A stretch of 64,000 nucleotides of DNA from Augochlora pura (taxonomy: Eukaryota; Arthropoda; Insecta; Hymenoptera; Halictidae): the NCBI RefSeq assembly GCF_028453695.1, contig NC_135774.1, forward strand, positions 3,906,001-3,970,000, in the 5' to 3' direction. Within the stretch, counting starts at the first letter, position 1. Each line of letters begins with the position of its first letter. The translations under genes and the position numbers were made by a program. Below, piece after piece: positions 53,160 to 64,000 of this stretch. Below the pieces are notes generated by a model. That model did not search any database and was not told the DNA's origin. It saw only the letters and a list, made by a program, of their open reading frames with translations.

Positions 53160-55260
53160 AGATCGATTCAAGCCTGCCTTATTACGAGCGGTAAATTGGA
53201 TCTTCGGAGGTTGCCCTCATGCGTCGAAGTGCAGCAACGTGGTCGGAAAGGAAGAGCACCAAGAGATCACCGACGAGTGGCTCCACTAGCTTAACGATGC
53301 CAGACCCGTCGCAGCCGATATTCGACGCGTCGGCAACCATAAACACCTGCCATATCGAAACGTTCGAACCGAGAATCCCGAAAACCAGCCCTGTCAGCCA
53401 GCTAAAAATCAATTTACATCTTAGAAACCCAAATAAATCGTAAATGCTCTCGCGACTGCTTATTTGCGTATCTTTGAACGAACGCGTATGTTTTCCAAAC
53501 GGTCAACACGACAAACTAACCGGAAGCGAGCCAGCCTTCTCGACTAGTACACACCAGCAATTTGTACGCTTCTTACCGAGGTGTACCCGGAAGAATTCGC
53601 GCCGGGTGTTCAAAGAAGTCGTGAACGATTTTATGAGTGCACGGTTCGCGATCCTCGAAGTCAATATTTGCTCCAGCTCGGACGGTTTCGGAAGTGTCGG
53701 ACAGGTCAGAGAGCTCGCCAGAAAACATGGAGTTTACGAAACACGACCTTCGGTAGCGCGCACTCCCGTACCGGAAGTGGATATCGCGCGTACGTGGCCT
53801 AAGAGCAATAAAGGAGGCCCGGCTCGCAAGCCGCCAAAAGAGAATGGGGAAAGACAGTCGCGCGGAGACCAAGAAGCGCGTCGGATCACGCAACGGAACT
53901 GCAAATTCGCTCGGAAGCACGTGACACGCGGCATCGGATCGACTGGTCGAATAATCCTCGGTTGATTTATGGACATTGGTCCTCTCCGCTCCGATTCGCA
54001 CGATCATAAACCATCTTTGGTGTCGTTTTCGCGTCGAGTCTCTCCGTAGAAAGTCCCTGTTTAACTTACCACAGCCGCTTTCATTGACGAATTAACAAAC
54101 CGGGATATTTAATGTTCCAAGGAGTTGGTAAAAAGTGCATCGGGGAATGGTGAAGAGACTGTAGATCGGTGTGTTTTAGGTGAGCGCAAGCGGCGAGAAA
54201 TAAAAATAACGCGGAGTTTATAATAGTCGGTGGGAAAGTGTTGCTAATCGATACCGTGACCAATTATTCGTACCAGAACATTCTGTTATTTTCCTGTGAA
54301 CAACGCGGCACGGAGTATGCGCCCGTATATTTAGCGGCCGGCAAAAATTCGTCGGGTACGTTAGTTTCGTTTGGCGAACGGAATGCAATTCAAGTGCATC
54401 GTTCGCGACCAAAACACGGTCATGTCCGGTGGTAACCGATGCCAGTTCACCCGTAACTTGACTTATGTGCCGCCAGCGGTACATTGTTAGACGCCGGGAG
54501 TAAATTCTTGAGATTCTACGGGACATGTGCGAACTGTTCTATTAATGTACACCCATCTCGTTGGCCCGTCTCTATCGGTCGGGGTCCGCACGCGCTTCGA
54601 TCCCGCTCTTTCGCCGCTTCCATTCCCTCCCACCATCTTTCAGCCGCAGATCGGCGAGAAGAGTACGGCATATTTAAACTTTCGTTCGAAGGGGAACACG
54701 AGGCGAATGCCTCGTCGGATCGCAGGAGATGCTCCCGTTTCCATTTCGATAAAGACAACACCGGACACCCGGTAAATGGAAAGTCTCGGCCTAAGAGCAG
54801 GCTGTACGGATTCGTGATGGGTAAACGAGAACATAAGTAATTTCTTCCGGGAGCTGGCGAACTAGATGTTATTGCAGCTAGCCAATACAACTGTATTATT
54901 AACTAAACCGTGTACGTGCTCAATTTCCGGCAACCGCTGCAACACGGCCCGACACGGGCCGTGTTTTCCTTGGCAAACGCGACCTTTGCGACTAGGCGAC
55001 ACGCTCTGCTCACCTGTGCGTCAGTTCTTGGATGTTTTATACGAAATTCGGAGGTGATATCGGCGTCCGTGGACTCCAGCCAACCGAACATGTAATCGCG
55101 AGCAATTTTTCGCGCGTTCCACGTACGCTCTCCGTGGGGGATGCACACGTACGCTTTCGTAAACACAAACACAGCGACAACGTTGCCACTCGTTCGACGT
55201 TTCTATTGCAGCGTGCTACATGATTCTGTTATGCTTTGTGCAGTGACAAATGCGCGGAGT
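53160..55260. other. GC-richer, ORF-dense block before the GTPase
   Basis: GC content rises and open frames occur on both strands: 53444-53965 (+), 53573-54007 (-), 53182-53412 (-), 54516-54890 (-). None shows a known domain, and overlapping frames on both strands are expected in CpG-rich non-coding DNA. It may hold the promoter and untranslated exons of the GTPase gene. The 53182-53412 minus frame is the most protein-like. Confidence 0.45.
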
Positions 55261-58200
55261 ATGACGTCAAATGCAATTAGAGGCATACGGAGGAAGAAGA
55301 GCTCGCTATGCGAGGTAAAGGTGGCTGTGATTGGAGCACCCGGGGTCGGAAAGAGCGGTGGGTATAAACACGGTTTATTATGTATCTTATCTCATCTAAA
55401 CGGAACACTATCGATAGTCCATTGTCCCCGGTTAAAATTGTAACGCCGCTCGATTGCGCATATATCCATCGTTATGCTTACCAACAGCGACATTATTGTC
55501 TGGGGGCTGCGCGGAGTTTCTGCTTTCGCTGTCCTTGTTTTCCATCCACCAACGAGGTTTGTTTCGTTAAAACCCAGGAGTAATTTTAGAAACAAATGTT
55601 CCGCTTCATATAGTTGCCGACTGTTTAATGTCGCACACCTGGGTTTCAAATCTACGAAGAGTAGACGCGGGATTTCGGAATGTATGGACTTTAAAATTAG
55701 CAACCGATCAATTCCCTGAAAAATCATATTCGATTCTTGTCTTCGAAAAACTTGAACGTATAATAATAACTTGAAATTAGACCTGGATTTGTACATTACG
55801 TTCCTGTACGTTGTCTTCTTACAAAAGTCGTCTTATTTCGTAACAAAGATATTTTTTAATATTTCAACAAAATCACCATTCTGAGCTTCTTAAAGTTCCG
55901 CTACTTACACCCCATGAACTTTTTAATTTTAGATGTGTCTTGTCAAATACGGATTTACTTCCTGTTAAGTATCATCTATAAGGAACCATTGAAATATTTT
56001 ATTTTACTGGGACATACTCATATATGACATTAACTGTAATCGCTGCATACAGTTCAATGTACAGTTAGAAGTCGTTAGATCAACCCGGCTGTAGCACTTA
56101 CAAGTAATACATTGATTTTTGATTTGCATCTGACAAATATCATGGTGTTATTTCATTTTGTAAAAGCCTGTGCCATATCGTATATATGCATATTGTAACC
56201 GAAAATATTATGATAGGTCTAATTTTTATCCATTAATTTTTTATCATTGCTTCTGAATTTTATAGTACAGAAATATTTTTTGTTGCGATTATATATTTTC
56301 TGTACATGTTAAGAACCATTCTCCGTTTGTATGAGTTACGTGTTCCACCATACTCAAACGATGAATAAACTTTTTGCAACCTCAAATGGTCATTTTAATC
56401 ATCCAATGTATAAAAAAATCATTATAATGATTTGTCATGTAATAATTTTGCTTGTGGTGCATTTTTGTTAATTTTTCTACACTGACTTTTATACAACACT
56501 ATTTTTTTATTCTTAGTGGCAGTCTAAATAATTAATTCACAAATCGTATTAAAAACTTTCGCAGTGTTTAGTGGTAATATTTTAAAATGCTTAAAAAAAT
56601 TACTCTAGAGCCGGAGAAACGAGTGTAGGTAAAAGTGGAAGTTTTCCGATCTAAAGAATATCCACAGGATAGGTGATATAAGAAACGTGTGATTAGGACC
56701 CTAAAGAAGCCAGCTATGTGTATTTTTGGTAATGGCACGTGTAAGGCATAGGCGAATAAATAATTGGTCGGCCCCCTGCAGCTGTGCGTCCCACACTGAC
56801 CGCAGATTATGTGTACACTATAAATAAAGTTTCATTTCAAAACTTGTTCGGATCGGGTCTTATAAAAGATTACATGGTCAATTTTCAATAAATAGGAGAC
56901 GGCGACCATTTGTATCGCTTTGAAAGCTACGACACGCAATGTCTTTCTCGCAACGAGTTTCTCGTCCGAATGTATTTTTAACCTGCCGTGAGAGGCTTTC
57001 CTTTTTGTTGGAAGAAAAGTAAAAAGACCCGTTGGAGCGCTCGAATCGATCCGCATAGGAAATTGGCACGAAAGCCCGCGAACTTTTAATGAGGCGCACG
57101 AAGGAAAACGTCCAAATGATGTTGCTCTAAAGATCCTAACGCAAGTACACCGATCGCCAATCAAATCGCGTCCAACGAAATGTTTAGCCCCCCTGTCGAT
57201 CATCAACCAGATTGAACCGTAGAGTCAACGGTTCATTACACTCGAAAAAAGAATTTGCCAATTCCACTACTCCGAGAAGATACACTTTGACAGTTTCAAT
57301 CAGCAAACAAAACGATTTATTTTTCACTTTTACAATAATATTTCCTAACAATCGTTTCGACTTCCGACGATAAAACTATTTTAGATGTTTATAAGACCGG
57401 CCGGTTTTCATTGAATTTGAGATGAAACACATCATGGTGACGTTTAACGGTCGTGCAGGGTTTTGTGGCGCCGTGGCAGGTTCGAGTTCGAGGTAAAAAT
57501 AGTGTGGTGTACCTCGAAGCAGGTCACTAGGCTATACCTCTCGTTTCTCTTGATCGAATGGCGATATGTCGGAAGACCTGCCGTATCGAATAAGATCGTG
57601 TCGATTTTTCGAATTTTACGTAGAAATTTATTTCGTAACAATCGGTTTTAATATCTTGATATAAGCGTTGGAACAGATTCAAAACTTTATTTTGGTCATC
57701 CACATTTGTCGCGGAGAACACACTTCGGTAATACTTCTTTTCAGAAACGAATTCATTTGGGTGAAACGACGATTTTGCGCTTTACGTAGATCGGTCTAAA
57801 ATTAGAGGAGCAAATACGATAGATGTGTGCGTTTTTGGGAAGTGTAAATTCAAATCTTGCGACAGTGTCAAAGTGATATATGCAATCTAGCATCGTGATA
57901 AAATACATTGCACTAGTAATAAATAGATCTTCGTGCGAAGTGAACTTTAGCAGGTGATCAACAGGATAATAAAATACAAACAATATTAAAAATCATACAC
58001 GTCATTTCTGTCACTTGACACAATTACATAAAACACCGCGGCTTCGTAGAAACAATACAATGACTGTAAAACTATGCCAAATATAAATGTATGGAATACC
58101 GTAATTCTGATAATACTGAGTAGGAATTATTCGAAGATTTGTGTCATACAGCGGTAATGTTTGTTCTATTTACATTCCAGCTCTGACGGTGAGGTTTCTA

Positions 58201-60303
58201 ACAAGGAGATACATCGGGGAATATGATCACCAGTCAGGTGAGAAACAACATCTCAATTTACAATGCGCAATCCATTCGCAACAATGCGCAGCTCCCTGTC
58301 GCTGCATAAACTACGGTTAAGTAAGAACAAAGTTGACAATGGGTGACGCGTTTTTCATTCTTTTCTGAAAAACTGCCAGCGACTGTATGCCTACTTTAAA
58401 GACCACATATAACGCTCCCTACGCATACCTCGGTTCGCGTCTGGGCTAAATTTATCGAGGATGAATTTGACACTAGACAGGACGAGTACTAATGCAAGGT
58501 TGATACTCGAACAAAGCTTGTCGTTTTGTGCAAATATAGACGCAGATAGGAGACAAGCTTTCTTGTCGAAGTTATAAAACTTGACTAAATTGGAAAGATT
58601 CTTTACTATGTGATCGGGATCGTACACGAAATTTAGATGAAAAGTTGCATAATTTTACCGAGACCCCATTTTTCAAACTTTCTACATTCCGCGAATTTTC
58701 AGTCACTTTAGCCCGTTTCGAAGTAAATTATGTTATTGAAACGTAAAAAATGTTGACCTTCATGCTTTTTTTTAGAGAACAGATACAAACACGAGGTGCT
58801 AGTGGACGGTGAACCTATTCTTTTTGAAATTTTGGATACCTGCCCGAAGGTAACACTTCTGTGCCTATATTCAACGCGTATACTGGACAATTTAATTAAG
58901 CAATCAGAAAGGAATGTGATACTTTCATTATTTATTGTGGATGTTTTAGAGCGAAGACGAATTGCCATCAGCAGATACTCTGCAATGGGCTGACGGATTG
59001 CTTTTAGTGTATTCGATAACTGATAGAAGTTCCTTCAATTTTGTAAGAAAGGCGAAGGACACACTTGCTGTGGCTGATCCAGAAGCCACGATGCCTCTTG
59101 CTATGGTGGGAAACAAAGCTGACATGGTACACTTGAGACAAGTTAGCACAGAAGAAGGAGAGATACTCGCGAAAGATTTTGAATGCTGGTTCAGCGAAGT
59201 GTCCGCGGCTGAACAGGTAAGCTATTTGCTAGTTTTCATTTCATTTATAAATAAATAGTTCTCAAGCATTTGCTGTTTCCATGAACTGAACAATTGATTA
59301 GAAGTAGTGGAAAATCTTTTGATATTTGAAAGCTTAATATCCTTGGTTATAGTAATTCTTTACAAAGAGGAAGTAGAAAAAACTCATTTAAAAAATGAGA
59401 AAAGACCATGGAAAAGTGCGGCGATTATGTTCCTGATTAAATATACTTACTTTTTATTCGTACGAAGTTTATGACAAAAACTGAGAGCCTATTCAGTACC
59501 ACTAATATTTCAGTAATTAATAAATAATAAACCCAGTGCCGCTAATATCTTAAACATATGTATTAAGTACCGATATAGCAACCTCTAGATGTAAATAGGC
59601 AAACAAAAACAATGAATTGTAGACTTGAAAATAATATTTCATGTGTATATTGAAAGTGATTATTTGGATTACTGTTTATAAAGATACGTATATTACTTCA
59701 TTGTTTTTGTATCCTCAGTTATCCTTAATATATACCTCATATGCTATCAAATAAAAAACGTAGCTTCTAACTGAAAAGCATGTAGATACGTCTGTATGTT
59801 CAAATATTCAAAAATACTTTGAGGGTGAAAAAAATGCTATATTGAATGAAATGAAGACCACACACGAATCCTTATCAAGATTGTATTAAAATTTGAGTTG
59901 CATTCTGTATAATTTATAATTGATAAGAAATTCAAATAGATAAATTTAATTAATATTTTGTTTTACTAACTCGTCTAAGTACATAGCATACCAAGTTTTG
60001 TTTCTTTATCAGAAGCATGTTTAACAACTGTGTTTTTACGTAACTGTCCAGCAACTACTTTTCCTAAAGTTTTTGTTGAAAATTTATGTAGGCAAACATT
60101 TTTGGCCGTTCTATAAATCTTACTTGAGAAATGATTAATTTCTCTAGGTCACCCAAGTCGCTGAGTCTTTCCACGAATTATGCCGGGAAGTTTTGGCTGC
60201 CAGAAGGAGAAACAAACAATCTCTATTGGACAGAATGCTCGGCAGCAAAGCTACACGCGCTTACTCGCGAGGGAAAAGTGATTCGGCGCTTCCGAAGGAT
60301 TAA
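55261..60303 (+). CDS. Atypical Ras-like GTPase, RERG/RASL group
   Basis: Five exons join in frame to 216 residues: 55261-55357, 58181-58237, 58776-58849, 58950-59216, 60148-60303. The P-loop is GAPGVGKS (25-32). Switch I is YIGEYDHQSE. Further G-domain landmarks are FEILDTCPK (68-76), LLLVYSITDR, GNKADM (NKAD 131-134), QVSTEEGE and EVSAA. The layout matches human RERG (FLTKRFIWEYD, ITDR, RQVSTEEGE, ELCREV). RERG is a cytosolic Ras relative lacking a CAAX box, and none is present here either. Oddities by Ras numbering are Pro at 12, Gln at 35 and DTCPK for DTAGQ, so the catalytic Gln61 is Lys. The start is uncertain: in-frame ATGs also occur at 55231 and 55141. Intron 1 is 2.8 kb. AATAAA lies at 60747. 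The call is firm for the superfamily and good for the RERG-like group. Confidence 0.9.
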
Positions 60304-60746
60304 TGTACACAATTTTGTAATTTATGCACACGAATATCCGTTTTGAAAATTCGTGTTAAACAAACTATCATCAGAGTTATCTCATATCCATGTTTTAGGA
60401 AAAAGAAAATTAATCGCATACAATTTATGCACTTGTTCGTACTTATCACTAAAAATATAAGTACCAAAGATTTATATAACATCATGTATCGTTTGTAATT
60501 TATATAATAATCTTATTTATGCTATTTATGTTAAAGAATCCGGTAATACGAATAGACGCAATATATTGATATGACATAGGTTAAAATTTACACTAATTAA
60601 TACGAAACTGCAGTGCCAAGTATAAATATTTAAAACAATATTTAATATTCGATATTTTCACGTTATTTAAACATAATTTAGATACATGTGGAATCTTATA
60701 TCAGTTGATCTATATTTATTTTGTACTTATAATGTAAAGTTATGAC

Positions 60747-60769
60747 AATAAATATTTTACTTATTTATT
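60747..60769. terminator. Facing poly(A) signals of two genes
   Basis: AATAAA on the plus strand (60747-60752) serves the GTPase gene. AATAAA on the minus strand (60764-60769) would serve TFIIE-beta. They lie 11 bp apart, so normal cleavage 10-30 nt downstream would make the two transcripts overlap. Confidence 0.55.
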
Positions 60770-60916
60770 ATATCACTGTGATATGTTATACTATGCACAT
60801 CTTCAAAATAAAGTCTATACTGTAATCACAATATGCGAGAAAAGAGTTACAATGATAAAACTCTTTATGAACAGTTCTGACATTTGTTTCTTTTATGTAC
60901 AAACATTTATGCGTAT

Positions 60917-62063
60917 TTATTTCGTATCATCGTACGTTTCTAAAACATCTGCTAAATGTTCATTATCTCTTGGCTTCTTGAATTGTTTCCTCTTATTAAT
61001 AGGCTTCTTTCTTTTCATTGGAGCAGGTTTTTTAGGCCCATGATCCTGCATTGACCGTATTCCTTGTTTCTCAAGGTATTCATCAATTTTTTGATCATCC
61101 ATTGCATCGACAGCAACAGCTCTCCATAATTTTTGAAATTCATCGTCTATTGGAAATTGAGCTGTTTTATCGTTATAGAAAACGATTTTCTTTTTGTCTA
61201 AAGGTCTAGTTATGAATAATATCTCATTTTGTAAACTCTACAATTGACAAGTCATTATTAAAATTATCATTTAATTAAATCTATACTGCGCAAAAAGTGT
61301 TGTACTTACCTTTAAATGCTTATCACAATGTGGCAAACTTTCTTGTATGTCCTCCAACAAGATTCCACCAAGACCTTTTAAATCTTGTTGCTTCAATAAC
61401 CTCAGCAAAGATTTCTTATCTTTTATTTTATACATAGCTTTGAATACGAATCTATTGTCATGTGTCACTTCTATCTTTGGATTTTTTATAAGAGCTTCCG
61501 TTTGAAGCCACTGTTTTACCTAAACATTAATTACATTCATTTTTCACAATACTAATAATATGAAAACGTTGGAAATATACCTTAGATCCCACATCTAATT
61601 GATTAGTTTCATCTAAAATTTCTTCTAACGTTAAAGGATGATCATCGCCTTCTTGATGCCGAGCTTTCATATGTTTTACTATTTTTGCTAATACGCCAAA
61701 TTTATACTGAGTACTACCAGACATAGTTTTATAGTTAACCATGTCCAGCTTTGGCCCGCTGGACACAGAAGATGGTTTAGGTTTTTTCTTGAGTGGTTCA
61801 TCTCGAGAAGAATCTTTCTCTTGTTCTTTTTTCTTTTTCTCTACCCTATAAAATAGAATTTTCTAATATTATACAACAAAATTACATAAGATTAATAATA
61901 AAGTTCATACATCTATATAAGTATAATATATAAGTAATTCTTTTATTTAGTCTTAGACTTCAGTTATAGGTTAGGAAATTAAATCAGCATCTTGTACTCA
62001 CGTAGGAGTTGTAAGTGCTCTTTTTTTGAAGAGCTCCCGCTCTCTCAACAACGCTGGATCCAT
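60917..62063 (-). CDS. TfIIEbeta/GTF2E2: Transcription initiation factor IIE, subunit beta
   Basis: Beta subunit of the general factor TFIIE. With TFIIE-alpha it recruits TFIIH to the RNA polymerase II preinitiation complex and helps promoter opening in the nucleus. Four minus-strand exons join in frame to 285 residues (human 291): 62063-62002, 61845-61581, 61519-61310, 61237-60917. A Lys/Glu/Ser-rich N-terminus starts MDPALLRERELFKKRAL. The first winged-helix domain is about 66-140 (KFGVLAKIVKHMKARHQ, HPLTLEEILDETNQLDVG). The second, about 145-210, includes LKGLGGILLEDIQESLP. Then come FQKLWRAVAVDAMDDQKIDE and a basic tail (KRKKPINKRK) ending NEHLADVLETYDDTK. The start is the first ATG and matches the family N-terminus. 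It converges on the GTPase gene. Confidence 0.96.
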
Positions 62064-62479
62064 CGTAGTAAGTAATTTTAATTACACAAACGTCAACAAA
62101 ATTTTTCACAAACTGTCACTTTGCCCATACCCTACTGCCAGAACGAATCGTCTGCCAATCAGAGGTTCTCATTCCACTCGTACAATGAATGAAAGGTAAG
62201 CGACAATTGCGCATGTGCGTCTATATTTTCGATAGATCATTTGAAAAATGAAAACATATTAAACGAAAAATGAATTACAATGACTGAACCTAACAAAATC
62301 GTGTGTGAAAATTCGTAACGTGAGATCAACGAGATCATGAACATGTTAACTATATCAGTGTCTGCCATAAAATTATCAGTTTTTGCAAGCAACGCAGCAG
62401 TCGCCTTTTCTACTTTTCCAATCGGAAATACTTTTTCTGACCTCGTAACGGTCTCTGAAATGTGACTGTCAGTTTTTAC

Positions 62480-62570
62480 TGCATTTTTGGCTATCAACAG
62501 TCGGAGAAGATAGCAGCAGTAGTTCGAGTTCGATGCTGATCATCACGACGAATCGGAGTTTTACGACTTT
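62480..62570 (+). other. Possible divergent 5' exon
   Basis: A GC-richer stretch about 0.4-0.5 kb upstream of the TFIIE-beta start ends in a consensus donor, TTTTG|GTAAGT (62570/62571). An ATG at 62532 would give a 13-codon start (MLIITTNRSFTTF) before the donor. It could be the first exon of a plus-strand gene running out of the window. No downstream exon was found by 64000. Confidence 0.25.
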
Positions 62571-63074
62571 TGGTAAGTACGTACGTTTTATGCGGCCGGA
62601 AGCGGTCGTAGTTCTCGGACGTGTTTCTAAGGCCCTATAGTGTCTGTGACATTTTGCGAGCGGCACAGCCGGCTTCCTTTATTTCACGCTTCGCTTTACG
62701 GACGTTGAATCAAAGGACAAAGCAACCTGGTTCTCAAAAGCAGCTCCTTGCGCTGGTTTTAAGAGAGCAAATAGAAAGAACATATTGTTTTCATTGCTAG
62801 AAACGAGGCACTAACTTTTACATAGGGCGAGAAATCGCTTCGGTCACGACACGTTCTCACGAACATACGATTGTTCTACTTTCAAGACTTATGGCCCAGC
62901 CTCCTTGAAACGTTTCAATAAACTTTTTATCGTATAACTCTCATCGAATGATACGATATGTTCTGATCGATTTTCATGTAAAGTTAAATTTTAACTTACG
63001 GAGTTTGTTTTGACAAGTTGAAAATTCTTGAGCATGCGCATGATATTACTCTTTTTTAAAAATTTAAATCTTAC

Positions 63075-63305
63075 TAGAATAACTTCAAATTTTAGATATC
63101 CATAATTATTTGAAGTTTGGAGAGATGTGGATGTTTATTAAACATCATTTTACTAGAATTTCTTCAAATCTAAAAATTCTTAATTATTTGATAGGTCAAA
63201 AGGTTGTTCATATTTATTAAATACTATATTTTTAGAATTTCCACAAGAAGGTCATTAATTATTTGAAGTTTAAAAGGTTGATATTTAGTGAATACATTAT
63301 AATGT
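63075..63305 (+). repeat. Three 79-bp degenerate tandem repeats
   Basis: TAGAAT recurs at 63075, 63154 and 63233, exactly 79 bp apart each time. It is followed in each unit by variants of TTCTTCAAATCTAAAAATTC, TAATTATTTGAAGTTT, AAAGGTTG and TATTTATTAAATA. The third unit is shortened. It is AT-rich and non-coding. Confidence 0.75.
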
Positions 63306-64000
63306 GAATTGAAGAATGTTTTATGTAAATATATATATAGTATATTAAGTAGGACCTTTTTTTATATAGGATTACATGTGCTTCGATTGTGATTGTACTT
63401 ATCATTTTTGTCTCACCTTGATCATTGCATTTTCACGTTTTAATATAAATATGTTAATTTTCATATCTTAATCGTAATTGTGCTAGTTAACAATACGAAA
63501 CACGTTCAATGTATCATTTATATGTGTAAGAATGCTAATATTCAATTGACACGAAATTAATTCTGTTTTAATCGTCAGGTTAATATGCTTGAATATCTAG
63601 AACTAATAAAACCAGTGATCATGATTAGATATTTCAACAAATTTCTATTCAGAGTCACGCGTGTTCATCAAATTTTCAAATTTATTTTTTTCGGAAACAA
63701 TGCTACCGATCAAACAATTGTATTGTATATATATATATTTTCAACTTATTTTTTAACTACGCCTGTTCCACAATTACACTATTTGACTTCCTGTATATTA
63801 AGATAATAATTGAAGCTTTATTTGATATTCAAATTAACAAACTAATTACCCCAAAATTTCTAATAAATATTATCATAACTATGTTATATCTAAACGAACG
63901 TTAATTACTGTTCTGACGCGCATATAGTCACCCCATCTCATGTTTCCATTTGAGTTTAGGCTGCGGTCGATTTGGTCGATGCCATTTTTGAGAGTCTATT
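63306..64000. other. AT-rich end of window
   Basis: Nothing supportable. The frame at 63585-63806 (+) has no motif or splice context. Confidence 0.4.

Noticed and set aside
53444..54007. 173- and 144-codon frames on opposite strands
   Set aside because: They overlap each other in CpG-rich DNA, lack domains, and neither connects to a neighbouring gene by consistent splice phases.
1..64000. CRISPR arrays, bacterial operons, rRNA or riboswitches
   Set aside because: Introns, poly(A) signals and animal genes show nuclear insect DNA; no regular spacer-repeat array or rRNA segment was seen.

Overview
The window is AT-rich insect nuclear DNA. It has short exons in long introns, degenerate DNA-transposon debris and one unresolved base (N at 10165). 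The tyrosine hydroxylase is clearly of arthropod type. Its overall character, with TTAA-flanked and TA-flanked MITEs and a mariner relic, suggests a hymenopteran and probably a bee. The species is an inference.

Region 1-33 kb is gene-poor. It holds a minus-strand jockey-like reverse transcriptase relic at the left edge, several piggyBac-type (TTAA) MITEs, an internally deleted mariner (7110-7645) and a hAT-type MITE (14667-15144). It also holds a TA-flanked MITE (26650-26986), dispersed and tandem repeats, and one plausible but unassigned first coding exon (13156-13323). At 18.2-19.1 kb there is a roughly 200-bp-period repeat block. Its last, truncated unit runs into a sequence that folds as a hammerhead ribozyme-like motif, followed by two 120-bp tandem copies.

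Region 33-45 kb is the tyrosine hydroxylase gene on the plus strand: seven coding exons, 558 codons. Exons 3 and 4 are in-frame acidic cassettes matching the known split between epidermal and neural isoforms. A G-run with quadruplex potential lies about 480 bp upstream of the start codon.

Region 48-52 kb holds a phase-consistent eight-exon plus-strand gene. It encodes a 502-residue protein with a signal peptide, one membrane segment and a long polar tail. I do not recognise its family; it is the best candidate here for an undescribed gene.

Region 53-60.3 kb starts with a GC-richer, ORF-dense stretch. A plus-strand, five-exon small GTPase of the RERG/RASL group follows. It has proline at the Ras-12 position, no switch I threonine, and DTCPK in place of DTAGQ.

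Region 60.7-62.1 kb holds the beta subunit of TFIIE on the minus strand (four exons, 285 residues). It converges on the GTPase gene with poly(A) signals only 11 bp apart. The last 2 kb hold a possible divergent 5' exon and three 79-bp tandem repeats.

Tyrosine hydroxylase makes DOPA for dopamine and cuticle tanning. TFIIE-beta is a general transcription factor. I see no pathway link among the neighbours, which is normal for an animal genome.
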